The notes below the pieces were generated by a model. The model saw nothing but the letters and a program-made list of their open reading frames with translations, did no database searches and was not told the origin of the DNA. Positions 8,109-16,963 of a DNA stretch of 64,000 bases are shown here, piece after piece. The translations under genes were made by a program, and so were the position numbers. This stretch comes from Paraprevotella xylaniphila YIT 11841 (GTDB taxonomy: Bacteria > Bacteroidota > Bacteroidia > Bacteroidales > Bacteroidaceae): positions 25,529 to 89,528 of the forward strand of contig NZ_GL883885.1 of NCBI RefSeq assembly GCF_000205165.1, read 5' to 3'. Each line of letters begins with the position of its first letter. Position 1 is the stretch's first letter.

Positions 8109-11100
8109 TTACTTATATTCAGACCAACTCTTTATGGGCAGATCATCCATATCAATATGGCAGAAAGCCTGGATAAAGGCACTCGCCAAACGGGAGTTCG
8201 TAATCAAGGGAATATTCAAATCCACCGCAGCACGGCGAATCTTGTAACCGTTGCTCAATTCGCTTACCGTCAAATCCTTCGGGATATTGACCACCATATC
8301 TATCTCCCGGTTATGCAGCATGGCAAGTGCTTGAGGTGTTCCCTCCTCACTCGGCCAATACACCAAATGGTTCGCCACACCGTTCTCCGTCAGATAACGG
8401 CTAGTTCCCCCTGTAGCATAAAGTTCATAACCATGCTCTTTTAAAGTACGGGCTGCTTCCAGCATGTCGGCTTTCTGTTTGGCGCCACCGGTAGACAAAA
8501 GAATGTTCTTCTTCGGAATACGATGCCCTACCGAAAGCATGGCCGTAAGCAAAGCGGTTCCCGAGTCGTCACCCAAACAACCGACTTCTCCGGTCGATGC
8601 CATATCGACTCCAAGTACGGGGTCGGCCTTCTGCAAACGGTTGAACGAGAACTGGCTAGCCTTGATGCCCACATAATCGAAATCGAAAAGGCTCTTGTTC
8701 GGCTTCTCCACCGGCAATCCCAACATGACTTTCGTGGCCAGTTCTATCATATTTATCTTAAGCACCTTGCTCACGAACGGAAAACTCCGTGAAGCACGCA
8801 GGTTGCATTCAATCACCTTGATGTCGTTGTCCTTGGCCAAGAACTGGATATTGAACGGGCCGCTGATTTTCAGCTCGCGGGCTATTTGCCCGGAAATCTT
8901 CTTGATGCGACGCACCGTCTCCACATACAATTTCTGTGCAGGGAACTGGATGGTAGCATCTCCCGAATGCACGCCGGCAAACTCAATGTGCTCGCTGATG
9001 GCGTATGCCACGATTTCTCCCTCGCGTGCCACGGCATCCATCTCCACTTCCTTGGCATGCTGCAAGAACTTACTGATGACAACTGGATGTTTATGAGATA
9101 CATTGGCAGCTAACTTCAAGAATCGCTCTAACTCATCCTGATTGGAACATACGTTCATCGCCGCACCGGAAAGCACATACGAAGGACGTACCAGGACCGG
9201 AAAGCCTACCTTACTTATAAATGCGTTTACATCGTCCATACTGGTCAGCGCACTCCATTCCGGTTGGTCCACACCGATACGGTTCAACATGGCCGAAAAC
9301 TTCTCACGGTCTTCCGCATTGTCAATGCTCTTGGCCGTCGTGCCGAGAATAGGAATACGCTGTTGGTCCAAACGGATGGCCAGGTTGTTCGGGATTTGTC
9401 CGCCCGTAGAAACGATAACCCCTTTCGGACATTCCAAATCCAGAATATCCAACACGCGCTCGAAAGTCAGTTCGTCGAAATAAAGGCGGTCGCACATGTC
9501 GTAGTCGGTAGATACCGTTTCGGGATTGTAGTTAATCATCACCGAACGGAAACCCTCTTTACGGATGGTGTTCAACGCCTGCACACCGCACCAATCGAAC
9601 TCGACGGACGACCCGATACGATAGGCACCCGAACCCAAAACCACAATACTGCGCTTGTCGTGTTCGTAATGAATGTCATGGGCTATGCCGCTATAAGTCA
9701 TGTACAAATAGTTCGTCTGCGCCGGATACTCGGCAGCCAACGTGTCTATTTGTTTCACAACCGGTACGATACCTGCGGACAAGCGACGACGGCGCACTAT
9801 CAGCGAAGCCTCTTCGATGTCCATTTCCTCTTCCATACCCAAGGCACGGGCTATCTGGAAATCCGTAAAGCCTTGCACCTTCGCCCGGCGCAACAAGTCA
9901 TTGTCTAGCACATTGATGCTTTTGCAGGCATGCAAAGCCTTGGACGTATCCTTGATGTTCTGTAGTTTTTGCAGGAACCACTTGTCTATCTTCGTCAGTT
10001 CATGAATCCGGTCTATCGTATAACCTTTCTGCATGGCCTTGGAGATGATAAAGATACGCTTGTCGGTCGGTTCGTGCAGGGCGGCATCGATGTCGTCGAT
10101 TTGCAGTTCCTTGTTCTCCACAAAACCATGCATCCCCTGGCCTATCATGCGCAAGCCTTTCTGGATAGCTTCCTCGAAAGTACGGCCTATGGCCATCACC
10201 TCGCCTACAGACTTCATGGAGGAACCCAACTCGCGGTCCACACCTCGGAACTTGCCCAAGTCCCAGCGCGGTATCTTGCACACCACATAATCCAACGCCG
10301 GCTCGAAGAAGGCCGATGTCGTTTTCGTCACGGAGTTTTTCAGTTCAAAAAGCCCGTAGCCCAACCCCAATTTGGCAGCCACGAAAGCCAACGGATAACC
10401 CGTGGCCTTGGAAGCCAAAGCGGAAGAACGGCTCAGACGTGCATTCACCTCGATGACACGGTAATCCTCCGATTCAGGGTCGAAAGCATATTGCACATTA
10501 CATTCTCCCACGATTCCGATGTGACGGATGATGCGGATGCTTAACGCCCGCAATTTGTGGTATTCCGAATTGGTCAACGTCTGCGAGGGGGCTATCACGA
10601 TACTTTCGCCGGTATGGATGCCGAGCGGGTCAAAATTTTCCATATTGCACACCGTGATACAGTTGTCATACCGGTCGCGAACCACTTCGTATTCAATCTC
10701 TTTCCATCCTTTCAGGCTCTTCTCCACCAACACTTGAGGTGAAAACGAGAATGCCTTCTCTGCCAACTTGTTAAGTTCTTCTTCGTTGTCGCAGAATCCT
10801 GAACCCAGGCCACCCAACGCATAGGCCGCACGGATAATCACGGGATAGCCCAGATGGGCAGCCGCCTTGCGGGCTTCTTCGATATTCCCGCAAGCATGGC
10901 TCTTGATGGTCTTCACGTCGATTTCATCGAGCTTCTTCACGAACAATTCACGGTCTTCCGTGTCGATGATAGCCTGTACCGGAGTTCCGAGCACCTGCAC
11001 GCCGTATTTCTCCAAGATTCCTTCCTTATATAAGGCCACACCGCAATTCAAAGCCGTCTGTCCTCCAAACGCCAACAAGATACCTTGCGGCCGTTCCTTC

Positions 11101-11333
11101 CGGATGACTTTCTCCACAAAAAACGGAGTCACCGGCAAAAAATAAATCTGGTCGGCCACCCCTTCGCTCGTCTGCACCGTGGCGATGTTCGGATTGATGA
11201 GTACCGTCTCTATCCCTTCCTCTTTCAACGCCTTCAACGCCTGCGAACCGGAGTAATCAAACTCACCGGCCTCGCCGATTTTCAGCGCACCGGAACCTAA
11301 CAACAATACTTTCTTTATTCCTTTATCTTCCAT
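8109..11333 (-). CDS. carB: carbamoyl-phosphate synthase, large subunit
   Basis: Makes carbamoyl phosphate from bicarbonate, ammonia (supplied by CarA) and two ATP, for pyrimidine and arginine synthesis. The 1074 residues show both ATP-grasp halves: the first begins KKVLLLGSGALKIGEAGEFDYSGSQ, and the second RSIVVLGSGAYRIGSSVEFDW near residue 560. The C-terminal allosteric MGS-like domain contains KNILLSTGGAKQKADML and YATGGTSRYL. Length is normal for the family. carA ends 14 bases upstream, and the SLC13 permease begins 23 bases downstream, so the sulfate block is probably read from the same transcript. No hairpin terminator is seen in that gap. Confidence 0.97.
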   Translation of the reverse strand: MEDKGIKKVLLLGSGALKIGEAGEFDYSGSQALKALKEEGIETVLINPNIATVQTSEGVADQIYFLPVTPFFVEKVIRKERPQGILLAFGGQTALNCGVALYKEGILEKYGVQVLGTPVQAIIDTEDRELFVKKLDEIDVKTIKSHACGNIEEARKAAAHLGYPVIIRAAYALGGLGSGFCDNEEELNKLAEKAFSFSPQVLVEKSLKGWKEIEYEVVRDRYDNCITVCNMENFDPLGIHTGESIVIAPSQTLTNSEYHKLRALSIRIIRHIGIVGECNVQYAFDPESEDYRVIEVNARLSRSSALASKATGYPLAFVAAKLGLGYGLFELKNSVTKTTSAFFEPALDYVVCKIPRWDLGKFRGVDRELGSSMKSVGEVMAIGRTFEEAIQKGLRMIGQGMHGFVENKELQIDDIDAALHEPTDKRIFIISKAMQKGYTIDRIHELTKIDKWFLQKLQNIKDTSKALHACKSINVLDNDLLRRAKVQGFTDFQIARALGMEEEMDIEEASLIVRRRRLSAGIVPVVKQIDTLAAEYPAQTNYLYMTYSGIAHDIHYEHDKRSIVVLGSGAYRIGSSVEFDWCGVQALNTIRKEGFRSVMINYNPETVSTDYDMCDRLYFDELTFERVLDILDLECPKGVIVSTGGQIPNNLAIRLDQQRIPILGTTAKSIDNAEDREKFSAMLNRIGVDQPEWSALTSMDDVNAFISKVGFPVLVRPSYVLSGAAMNVCSNQDELERFLKLAANVSHKHPVVISKFLQHAKEVEMDAVAREGEIVAYAISEHIEFAGVHSGDATIQFPAQKLYVETVRRIKKISGQIARELKISGPFNIQFLAKDNDIKVIECNLRASRSFPFVSKVLKINMIELATKVMLGLPVEKPNKSLFDFDYVGIKASQFSFNRLQKADPVLGVDMASTGEVGCLGDDSGTALLTAMLSVGHRIPKKNILLSTGGAKQKADMLEAARTLKEHGYELYATGGTSRYLTENGVANHLVYWPSEEGTPQALAMLHNREIDMVVNIPKDLTVSELSNGYKIRRAAVDLNIPLITNSRLASAFIQAFCHIDMDDLPIKSWSEYK

Positions 11334-11347
11334 AGACCACCTGTTTC

Positions 11348-12430
11348 TTATTTGAGCAATTTTACAAAATCATCGAACATGAACTCCGTATCCACCGGAC
11401 CGCTGCAAGCTTCCGGATGGAACTGCGCACTGAACCAAGGATTCACTTTATGGCGTATGCCTTCATTGGAACCGTCGTTCATGTTGACGAACAAGGGTTC
11501 CCAGTCTGCCCCGAGCGTTTCCGCATCCACAGCATAACCGTGGTTCTGGCTCGTGATGAAACAACGGGTCGTGCCCACCATCCTCACCGGCTGATTGTGG
11601 CTGCGGTGCCCGTACTTCAATTTATAAATCCGGGCACCGGCCGCTTTGCTCAAAAGCTGGTTGCCCATACAGATGCCCATGCAGGGGCGCACCGAAGGAG
11701 AAGCAAGGAACTTGCGGATGTTCGCTACCGCAGCCTCGCACGTGTCCGGGTCGCCGGGACCGTTGGCCAAGAAGAGGCCGTCAAACTCCAACGTATTGAA
11801 ATCATAGTTCCAAGGCACGCGTATCACTTCCACGCTGCGACGAAGCAGGCAACGTATAATATTGTGTTTCACACCACAATCCACCAACACGACTTTCTTC
11901 CGTCCGCCTCCTTCATTGTAACGGATGACATCCTTACACGACACTTTATCCACGAAGTTCACACCGTTATAATCGGCCTCGGGTATGTTATCCGGTTCGT
12001 CGTCAAACACAATCTTGCCCATCATCACCCCGTGTTCGCGCAACACCTTCGTCAACTCGCGCGTATCCACTCCCGTGATGCCCGGCACCTGTTCCCGTTT
12101 CAGCCAGTCTGCCAGACTTTCTTTTGCATTCCAATGGTTGTAGGCCAGACTATAATCGCTTACGATAATGGCCGAGGCATAAATCCGGTCGCTCTCCATG
12201 AAAGTGGCCAGGCCATTCTCTTCCATAGTAAAAGCCGGCACGCCGTAGTTCCCGACCAAAGGATAGGTCAGCGTCATCAACTGCCCGGCATAAGACGGGT
12301 CGGTCAAACTCTCCGGATACCCCATCATGGCCGTATTGAAAACCACTTCGCCGGCCACCGGTTTTTCATAACCGAACGACTTACCGTGAAAACGGCTCCC
12401 GTCGTCGAGGATAAGTGTCACGTTTCTCAT
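11348..12430 (-). CDS. carA: carbamoyl-phosphate synthase, small (glutaminase) subunit
   Basis: Hydrolyses glutamine and passes ammonia to CarB. The N-terminal CPSase small-chain domain is recognisable from VVFNTAMMGYPESLTDPSYAGQ. The class I glutamine amidotransferase domain follows, with nucleophile Cys in CMGICMGNQLL and the His/Glu pair in FSAQFHPEACSGP. It is 360 residues, slightly shorter than the E. coli enzyme but complete. It is located between purF (gap 24 bases) and carB (gap 14 bases), all on the minus strand. The motif has GN where many homologues have GH after GIC-L/M; this looks like family variation rather than inactivation. Confidence 0.96.
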   Translation of the reverse strand: MRNVTLILDDGSRFHGKSFGYEKPVAGEVVFNTAMMGYPESLTDPSYAGQLMTLTYPLVGNYGVPAFTMEENGLATFMESDRIYASAIIVSDYSLAYNHWNAKESLADWLKREQVPGITGVDTRELTKVLREHGVMMGKIVFDDEPDNIPEADYNGVNFVDKVSCKDVIRYNEGGGRKKVVLVDCGVKHNIIRCLLRRSVEVIRVPWNYDFNTLEFDGLFLANGPGDPDTCEAAVANIRKFLASPSVRPCMGICMGNQLLSKAAGARIYKLKYGHRSHNQPVRMVGTTRCFITSQNHGYAVDAETLGADWEPLFVNMNDGSNEGIRHKVNPWFSAQFHPEACSGPVDTEFMFDDFVKLLK

Positions 12431-12454
12431 TGCAGAAATACAATCTTTATTATC

Positions 12455-14344
12455 TTATTTATTTGCCTTAAACACATTCTCATAATAACTGATGAACGCC
12501 CGGTTCACCAACTTCACGCCACCCGGTGTCGGATAGTCGCCGCTGAAATACCAGTCGCCCGAATGCTCCGGACAGGCCTCGTGAAGGCCCTCCAGCGTCT
12601 GGTATACGATTTCAATGGGCGTGGTGACTCCTGCCGGGCGCAACATCTCCACCATCTTGCATGAAATGTCCTCGTCCGCAAAAGGAGCGTAGATGGCTTT
12701 CACGCTGTTCACCATTTCTTCTTTAGGCAACCCCATCTGCATTTTACATTGTTCATAAACCTCACCCACCACGTGCGCCATGCCCCGTTCTTTCAACAGC
12801 TCCACGGCTGCGCGGAAAGCGATGAACTCATCCATATTGGACATGTCGATACCGTAATAATCGGGATAGCGCACCTGCGGCGAAGAAGACACCAGCACGA
12901 TTTTCTTCGGGTGCAGGCGGTCAAGGATGCGGATGATGCTCTCTTTCAGCGTAGTCCCGCGCACGATACTGTCGTCGATGACCACCAGATTGTCCTCGTA
13001 GGCATTCACGCTCCCGTAAGTGATGTCATACACATGCGCTGCCAAATCGTTCCGGCTGTTGCCTTCCGTAATGAACGTACGCAGTTTGATGTCCTTGATA
13101 GCCACTTTCTCGCTACGGATATACTGGCTCAGGATGCGTTCGAGCTCCTCATGCGTGGGCTTATGTCCCAACGCTTCTATCTGGGCAATCTTGGTTTGGT
13201 TCAGATACGCCTTGAAAGCGTCCAACATGCCATAAAAGGCGACTTCCGCCGTGTTCGGAATAAAAGAGAACACCGTATGTTCCAAATCCCCGCCAATGGC
13301 TTTCAGGATGGCATCGCGCAACTGCATGCCCAAAGCCTTACGCTCCAGGTAAATATCGCGGTCGCTTCCACGACTGAAATAGATTCGTTCGAACGAGCAG
13401 GCTTTCACCTCCTTGGGTTGCAAGATTTGTTCCAAACGCATCTCCCCGTCCTTATGCACGCTGACCGCCTGCCCCGGCATGAGTTCGTGTATCTGCTCCG
13501 TCTCCAACGCGAAAACCGTCTGGATGACAGGACGCTCGGAAGCCACGACCAAAACCTCATCGTCTTTATACCAAAAGGCCGGCCGGATACCCCACGGGTC
13601 ACGCAGGACAAACATCTCGCCGCTGCCCGTCGCCCCGCACACCACATAACCGCCATCCCACAAGGGAGCTGCCGTGCGCAACACGTTGTTCACGTCGATG
13701 CGTTCCTCGATATAATGCGTGATATCCATGCCGGACAATCCATGCCCTATGGCTTCGGCATAAAGGCGTTCGCTTTCGCGGTCGAGCCTGTGCCCCACTT
13801 GCTCCAACATGATATAAGTGTCGGAATAAATCCGGGGATGCTGTCCTTTGGCCGTAATGTCGGCAAATACCTCATCCACATTCGTCAGGTTGAAATTACC
13901 ACACAGCGCAAGGTTTTTCGCCCGCCAGTTGTTGCGCCTCAGAAACGGGTGGACAAAAGAAAGGCCACTCTTTCCGGTCGTTGAATACCGAAGGTGGCCC
14001 ATATAAATTTCACCGGCAAAGGGAAGCTGCCGTTTGGCATACGTGGCGTCTGCAAGCTGTTCCGCGCCCAAATCCCTGAACCGGGACTGCACGGAGGAAA
14101 AAATCTCGGTAATGGCACCCGTACCTAGCGCCCGTTCACGGAACATATACTCTTCTCCGGGATTCGCCTCCATCTTCACGCAAGCCAACCCGGCTCCTTC
14201 TTGTCCGCGGTTATGCTGTTTCTCCATTAAAAGGTAAAGCTTGTTCAAGCCATACATCCAAGTACCATACTTTTCCTGGTAATACTCCAAGGGCTTCAGC
14301 AAGCGTATCATAGCGATCCCGCATTCGTGTTTCAACTGCTCCAT
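12455..14344 (-). CDS. purF: amidophosphoribosyltransferase-like protein (PurF family)
   Basis: First step of purine synthesis: PRPP plus glutamine gives phosphoribosylamine. An N-terminal Ntn-type glutaminase (CGI at Cys8 of MEQLKHECG, then QHNRGQEGAG) is followed by a PRTase domain with the PRPP loop VVIDDSIVRGTTL. I choose the Met at 14344 because the catalytic Cys must lie close to the N-terminus; a Met six codons upstream (14362) would leave only about 8 bases of leader after the -7 box. At 629 residues it is longer than the roughly 470-500 of E. coli or B. subtilis PurF. Long forms next to carAB are, as I recall, typical of Bacteroides. It heads the car and sulfate-activation run. Confidence 0.88.
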   Translation of the reverse strand: MEQLKHECGIAMIRLLKPLEYYQEKYGTWMYGLNKLYLLMEKQHNRGQEGAGLACVKMEANPGEEYMFRERALGTGAITEIFSSVQSRFRDLGAEQLADATYAKRQLPFAGEIYMGHLRYSTTGKSGLSFVHPFLRRNNWRAKNLALCGNFNLTNVDEVFADITAKGQHPRIYSDTYIMLEQVGHRLDRESERLYAEAIGHGLSGMDITHYIEERIDVNNVLRTAAPLWDGGYVVCGATGSGEMFVLRDPWGIRPAFWYKDDEVLVVASERPVIQTVFALETEQIHELMPGQAVSVHKDGEMRLEQILQPKEVKACSFERIYFSRGSDRDIYLERKALGMQLRDAILKAIGGDLEHTVFSFIPNTAEVAFYGMLDAFKAYLNQTKIAQIEALGHKPTHEELERILSQYIRSEKVAIKDIKLRTFITEGNSRNDLAAHVYDITYGSVNAYEDNLVVIDDSIVRGTTLKESIIRILDRLHPKKIVLVSSSPQVRYPDYYGIDMSNMDEFIAFRAAVELLKERGMAHVVGEVYEQCKMQMGLPKEEMVNSVKAIYAPFADEDISCKMVEMLRPAGVTTPIEIVYQTLEGLHEACPEHSGDWYFSGDYPTPGGVKLVNRAFISYYENVFKANK

Positions 14345-14376
14345 GACAATCGTTTTCTTCAAACCTTATTAGTGGG

Positions 14377-14384
14377 CAAAGGTA
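14377..14384 (-). promoter_or_regulatory. promoter of the purF-carAB-sulfate run
   Basis: TACCTTTG on the minus strand is a consensus -7 box, with an ATTG at about -33 (19-base spacer). This is the only good promoter I see ahead of the eight-gene minus-strand run that ends at 2420. Confidence 0.65.
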
Positions 14385-14498
14385 CAAATAAATGCGAATA
14401 CTTGCAATTTATTTCGCTATTTACGTAGAAAAAGACACTTCTTGTGACAAAAAAGAAACCTATCCACGCTTTCATGAACAAAACGAAAGACAAGCTCC

Positions 14499-15959
14499 CT
14501 ACCTTACTTCCACATCGGAAACAAACCCGTTCATCTCTATCCCTTCCGTGCCCGTCAGTTTCTTTCCGTCTACCGTGACATTCTCCAACAGCACGCCGCA
14601 CACGTCGTTGCCTGCGTCATATCCTTTTATCCGCATAGGATACATTTTTCCCCTTTCGCCTTGGTAGCGGATATTACGGAAGACAAGGTTGCGAATCGGA
14701 CCGCCAGGCTCACGGTTATATTTCTCATTGAAAAGAACCCGGATATCTATCAGCCGCGCCTCTTCGCAGTCTTCCACCCGGATGTCCTCGAACGACACGT
14801 CCTCCACCCGGTTCTTGTCGCCCACGCATACGGCCATCACTCCACGATAGTTGTCGTCATCCTCGTCCACGTTCAGCACGTCTATGTTGCGGAACCTTAC
14901 GCTGCGAAGCGTCTCCCCCTTCGGGGAACGGTCGTCACCATGGCCTCCCACGTTAATGGCATGCGCCACATCGGCCCACAAAATGGAATTCTGCACCGTC
15001 AGGTTGCTTGTCCCTCCCCAAAACCACCACCGGTGATTATAAAATGCCAGGCAGTCGTCGCTCGTACGAAGAAACACATCGTCCACCAACCAGTCATGGC
15101 AACACATCAAGTCAATCCCGTCGCTCCACCCCCGGGATGAAAAGCTCTTCACATTCCTGACCGTCACCTTCCGGCTTTCTCCGCCCATTATGGTGTAATG
15201 CTGGGGGTTGACCACCGTAATGCCTTCTACGTGCACGTTGCGCGAACGGGTGATTTCCACGCCGCGCAAAGGCCGGAACAGCATCCCTCGTCCCACAATC
15301 CGCACATTCTTTGCCCTGTCCACCCTGAGCTTGGCTTTCACCAAGGCCCCCGGCGCCAGGTAAACCGTGCAGTTGCTCGGTACGTCTATCTCATCGTTGG
15401 GCAGGTCCTTGGGCTTATGCACGCCGGGACCGAAATAAATCAGACGGCAATCTTTCCGGAAAATGTCTTTCGAACCTCCATCCCAGACCACGACGCCTTC
15501 GCCCCCTGTTCCGTCATACGTCTCCGTCTCCACAGCATTGGCAAACAAATGGAGATTACCCATACGATCGCCCCCGAACTCCACACTCAACTTGGCCGGA
15601 CGCTCCAGGCGGAACGTCAAGGCGTGCCCGTCCACCTTATTATATGATATACCTCGCGAAAGAGGACGTATCTTCACGTCATCCACCGGTAAACCATGCG
15701 CCACGACCTTCACCTCCACCGGCTCGTCTGCGTCGAACTGCGCCATGGCAGCCCGGCTCTGCGTGTCCATGTCCACCTCCACTGAAAAAACCTGTAACTC
15801 CCGCCAGGCATTTTCCGTCCCGGCCTCCCTGACGTACACCTTGTAACGGTTGTCGTCCACAATGGCCTGGTCTTCTATCTTCGGATACACGAGTATTTTC
15901 GCTTGCATGGGAAAAGAAACGAAGAAGGCTCCCAGCGCGCCACATAATATCTTATTCAT
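14499..15959 (-). CDS. GH28-like right-handed beta-helix glycoside hydrolase (clan GH-N)
   Basis: A secreted protein of 486 residues with a signal peptide (MNKILCGALGAFFVSFPMQA). A beta-sandwich-like N-terminal part comes first, then a parallel beta-helix. The four GH28 active-site landmarks appear in order: SDGID (NTD-like), TSDDC, VGGHGD (GHG) and RIKGYD (RIK). GH28 enzymes hydrolyse galacturonan or rhamnogalacturonan backbones; GH49 shares the fold and the Asp cluster, so dextran-type substrates are not excluded. The entry VPSNCTVYLAPGALVKA is typical of Bacteroides members. It stands alone, divergent from the B12-controlled operon. A poor box (TAAAGTTG) is the only candidate promoter. The rhamnogalacturonan operon lies 12 kb away. 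Confidence 0.75.
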   Translation of the reverse strand: MNKILCGALGAFFVSFPMQAKILVYPKIEDQAIVDDNRYKVYVREAGTENAWRELQVFSVEVDMDTQSRAAMAQFDADEPVEVKVVAHGLPVDDVKIRPLSRGISYNKVDGHALTFRLERPAKLSVEFGGDRMGNLHLFANAVETETYDGTGGEGVVVWDGGSKDIFRKDCRLIYFGPGVHKPKDLPNDEIDVPSNCTVYLAPGALVKAKLRVDRAKNVRIVGRGMLFRPLRGVEITRSRNVHVEGITVVNPQHYTIMGGESRKVTVRNVKSFSSRGWSDGIDLMCCHDWLVDDVFLRTSDDCLAFYNHRWWFWGGTSNLTVQNSILWADVAHAINVGGHGDDRSPKGETLRSVRFRNIDVLNVDEDDDNYRGVMAVCVGDKNRVEDVSFEDIRVEDCEEARLIDIRVLFNEKYNREPGGPIRNLVFRNIRYQGERGKMYPMRIKGYDAGNDVCGVLLENVTVDGKKLTGTEGIEMNGFVSDVEVR

Positions 15960-16711
15960 ACTACCAACTTTACGTGAATATAATTTATATACGAACGAAC
16001 ATCATAAAATACCAATCGGAATACATTATATTATACTTAAAAAATATTAAATCCAAAACCCGGCATGCCATTGACATTCTGACACCATGTCATTTCCACA
16101 CCCCCAAGAATTGCGTATTCGCACACAGGCAAAGGCTGCGACAAGAATAACGCAACCATACAGTCCTTCAGGAATAACAAAATGACAACCCTTACGCAAG
16201 AATATTTATCCTCTGTCACCCGTCCATGCCTTTCCTTCCGCATGAAGCGGCTCGGTGCGTAAGCCTAAAGACACATCCGGCTTGCATGATGCCACCGGAT
16301 TTTGGAACGGAAAAAGCAACCCAATAAAGCCGGCACACGGTTTGCAAGCCGGAAATTTGCCGGAAAAAAGACATTTTTACGGCGTTTGAAAGAGAAACAC
16401 GAGCCGACATGCGGAGAATGATTTTCCGCTTTCAGCCGAATGGTTTTCCATTCTCTTGAGATTGAATTGCATATATGCGGGAGATATGCAAAACAACAAC
16501 GCATATACCGTATAAATATGCAAGAAGAGGCTCTATATGCTACGGTTCAGCCGTTTTTGGCCTGTCAGATAAAACGAAAACGCTGTCTTTTGGGACTGAA
16601 ATCCTCCCATACAGTAACAAAAAGACATTCCCTACAAGCCCACCCGACATCTTCCGCCCTACGGAAAATTAATTTCTTTTGAAACCATTAGGCTGTAACG
16701 GAAAAAAGACG
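15960..16711. other. long non-coding stretch ahead of the B12 riboswitch
   Basis: About 750 bases hold no open frame with convincing composition on either strand. The right part contains several GCATATATGC-like A/T-rich words (around 16465-16545). I see no tRNA, no strong hairpin and no intact mobile element. It may be the 5' region of the GH28-like gene plus decayed sequence. Confidence 0.5.
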
Positions 16712-16719
16712 TACCTTTG
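16712..16719 (+). promoter_or_regulatory. -7 box for the riboswitch-carboxylase operon
   Basis: TACCTTTG, with a TTAG at about -33 (20-base spacer). The predicted transcript begins near 16726, at the 5' edge of the cobalamin aptamer. Confidence 0.65.
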
Positions 16720-16726
16720 CACAAGA

Positions 16727-16905
16727 ATCGGTTCTGTGTGCAAGTCCTTGCGCACGGATTAAAAGGGAATCGGGTGCAAATCCCGGACAGTCCCGCTGCT
16801 GTGATGCTCCGTGAACTTTCTGAAAAAGCACCATCACCACTGGCCGTTTGTTTCTCAAGGCCGGGAAGGTTTCAGGAAGGGGGCGAGTCAGAAGACCTGC
16901 CGTTC
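16727..16905 (+). ncRNA. cobalamin (B12) riboswitch aptamer
   Basis: The conserved B12-box segments are visible in order. AAAAGGGAATCGGGTGCAA runs into ATCCCGGACAGTCCCGC and CTGTGA, then a variable peripheral arm, then GAGTCAGAAGACCTGCC. This matches the cobalamin riboswitch consensus (Rfam RF00174 type), including the GNNAGTC-ACCTGCC closing part. The aptamer starts a few bases after the -7 box and ends about 60 bases before the first carboxylase gene. Boundaries are approximate because I could not fold it computationally. Confidence 0.92.
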
Positions 16906-16963
16906 GTTAAAAAACTGTTCTTGCTCGTGGGTTAGGAGAACATGTAGGATAAATGAAACAAAG
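16906..16963 (+). promoter_or_regulatory. expression platform hairpin of the B12 riboswitch
   Basis: A hairpin with stem TGTTCT/AGAACA (16916-16921 and 16937-16942) and a 15-base loop GCTCGTGGGTTAG-like region lies between aptamer and start codon. Its loop contains purine-rich TTAGG. There is no U-run, so control is more likely at translation initiation, through a loop-loop contact, than by termination. That is inference. Confidence 0.5.

Noticed and set aside
11417..12664. 415-codon plus-strand frame over carA/purF
   Set aside because: Antisense to two clear genes and spanning their junction; no recognisable protein motif.
16811..16963. N-terminal extension of the biotin carboxylase (51 codons upstream of Met 16964)
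   Set aside because: The extension translates riboswitch sequence, and the family starts at MIKKVLIANRGEI.
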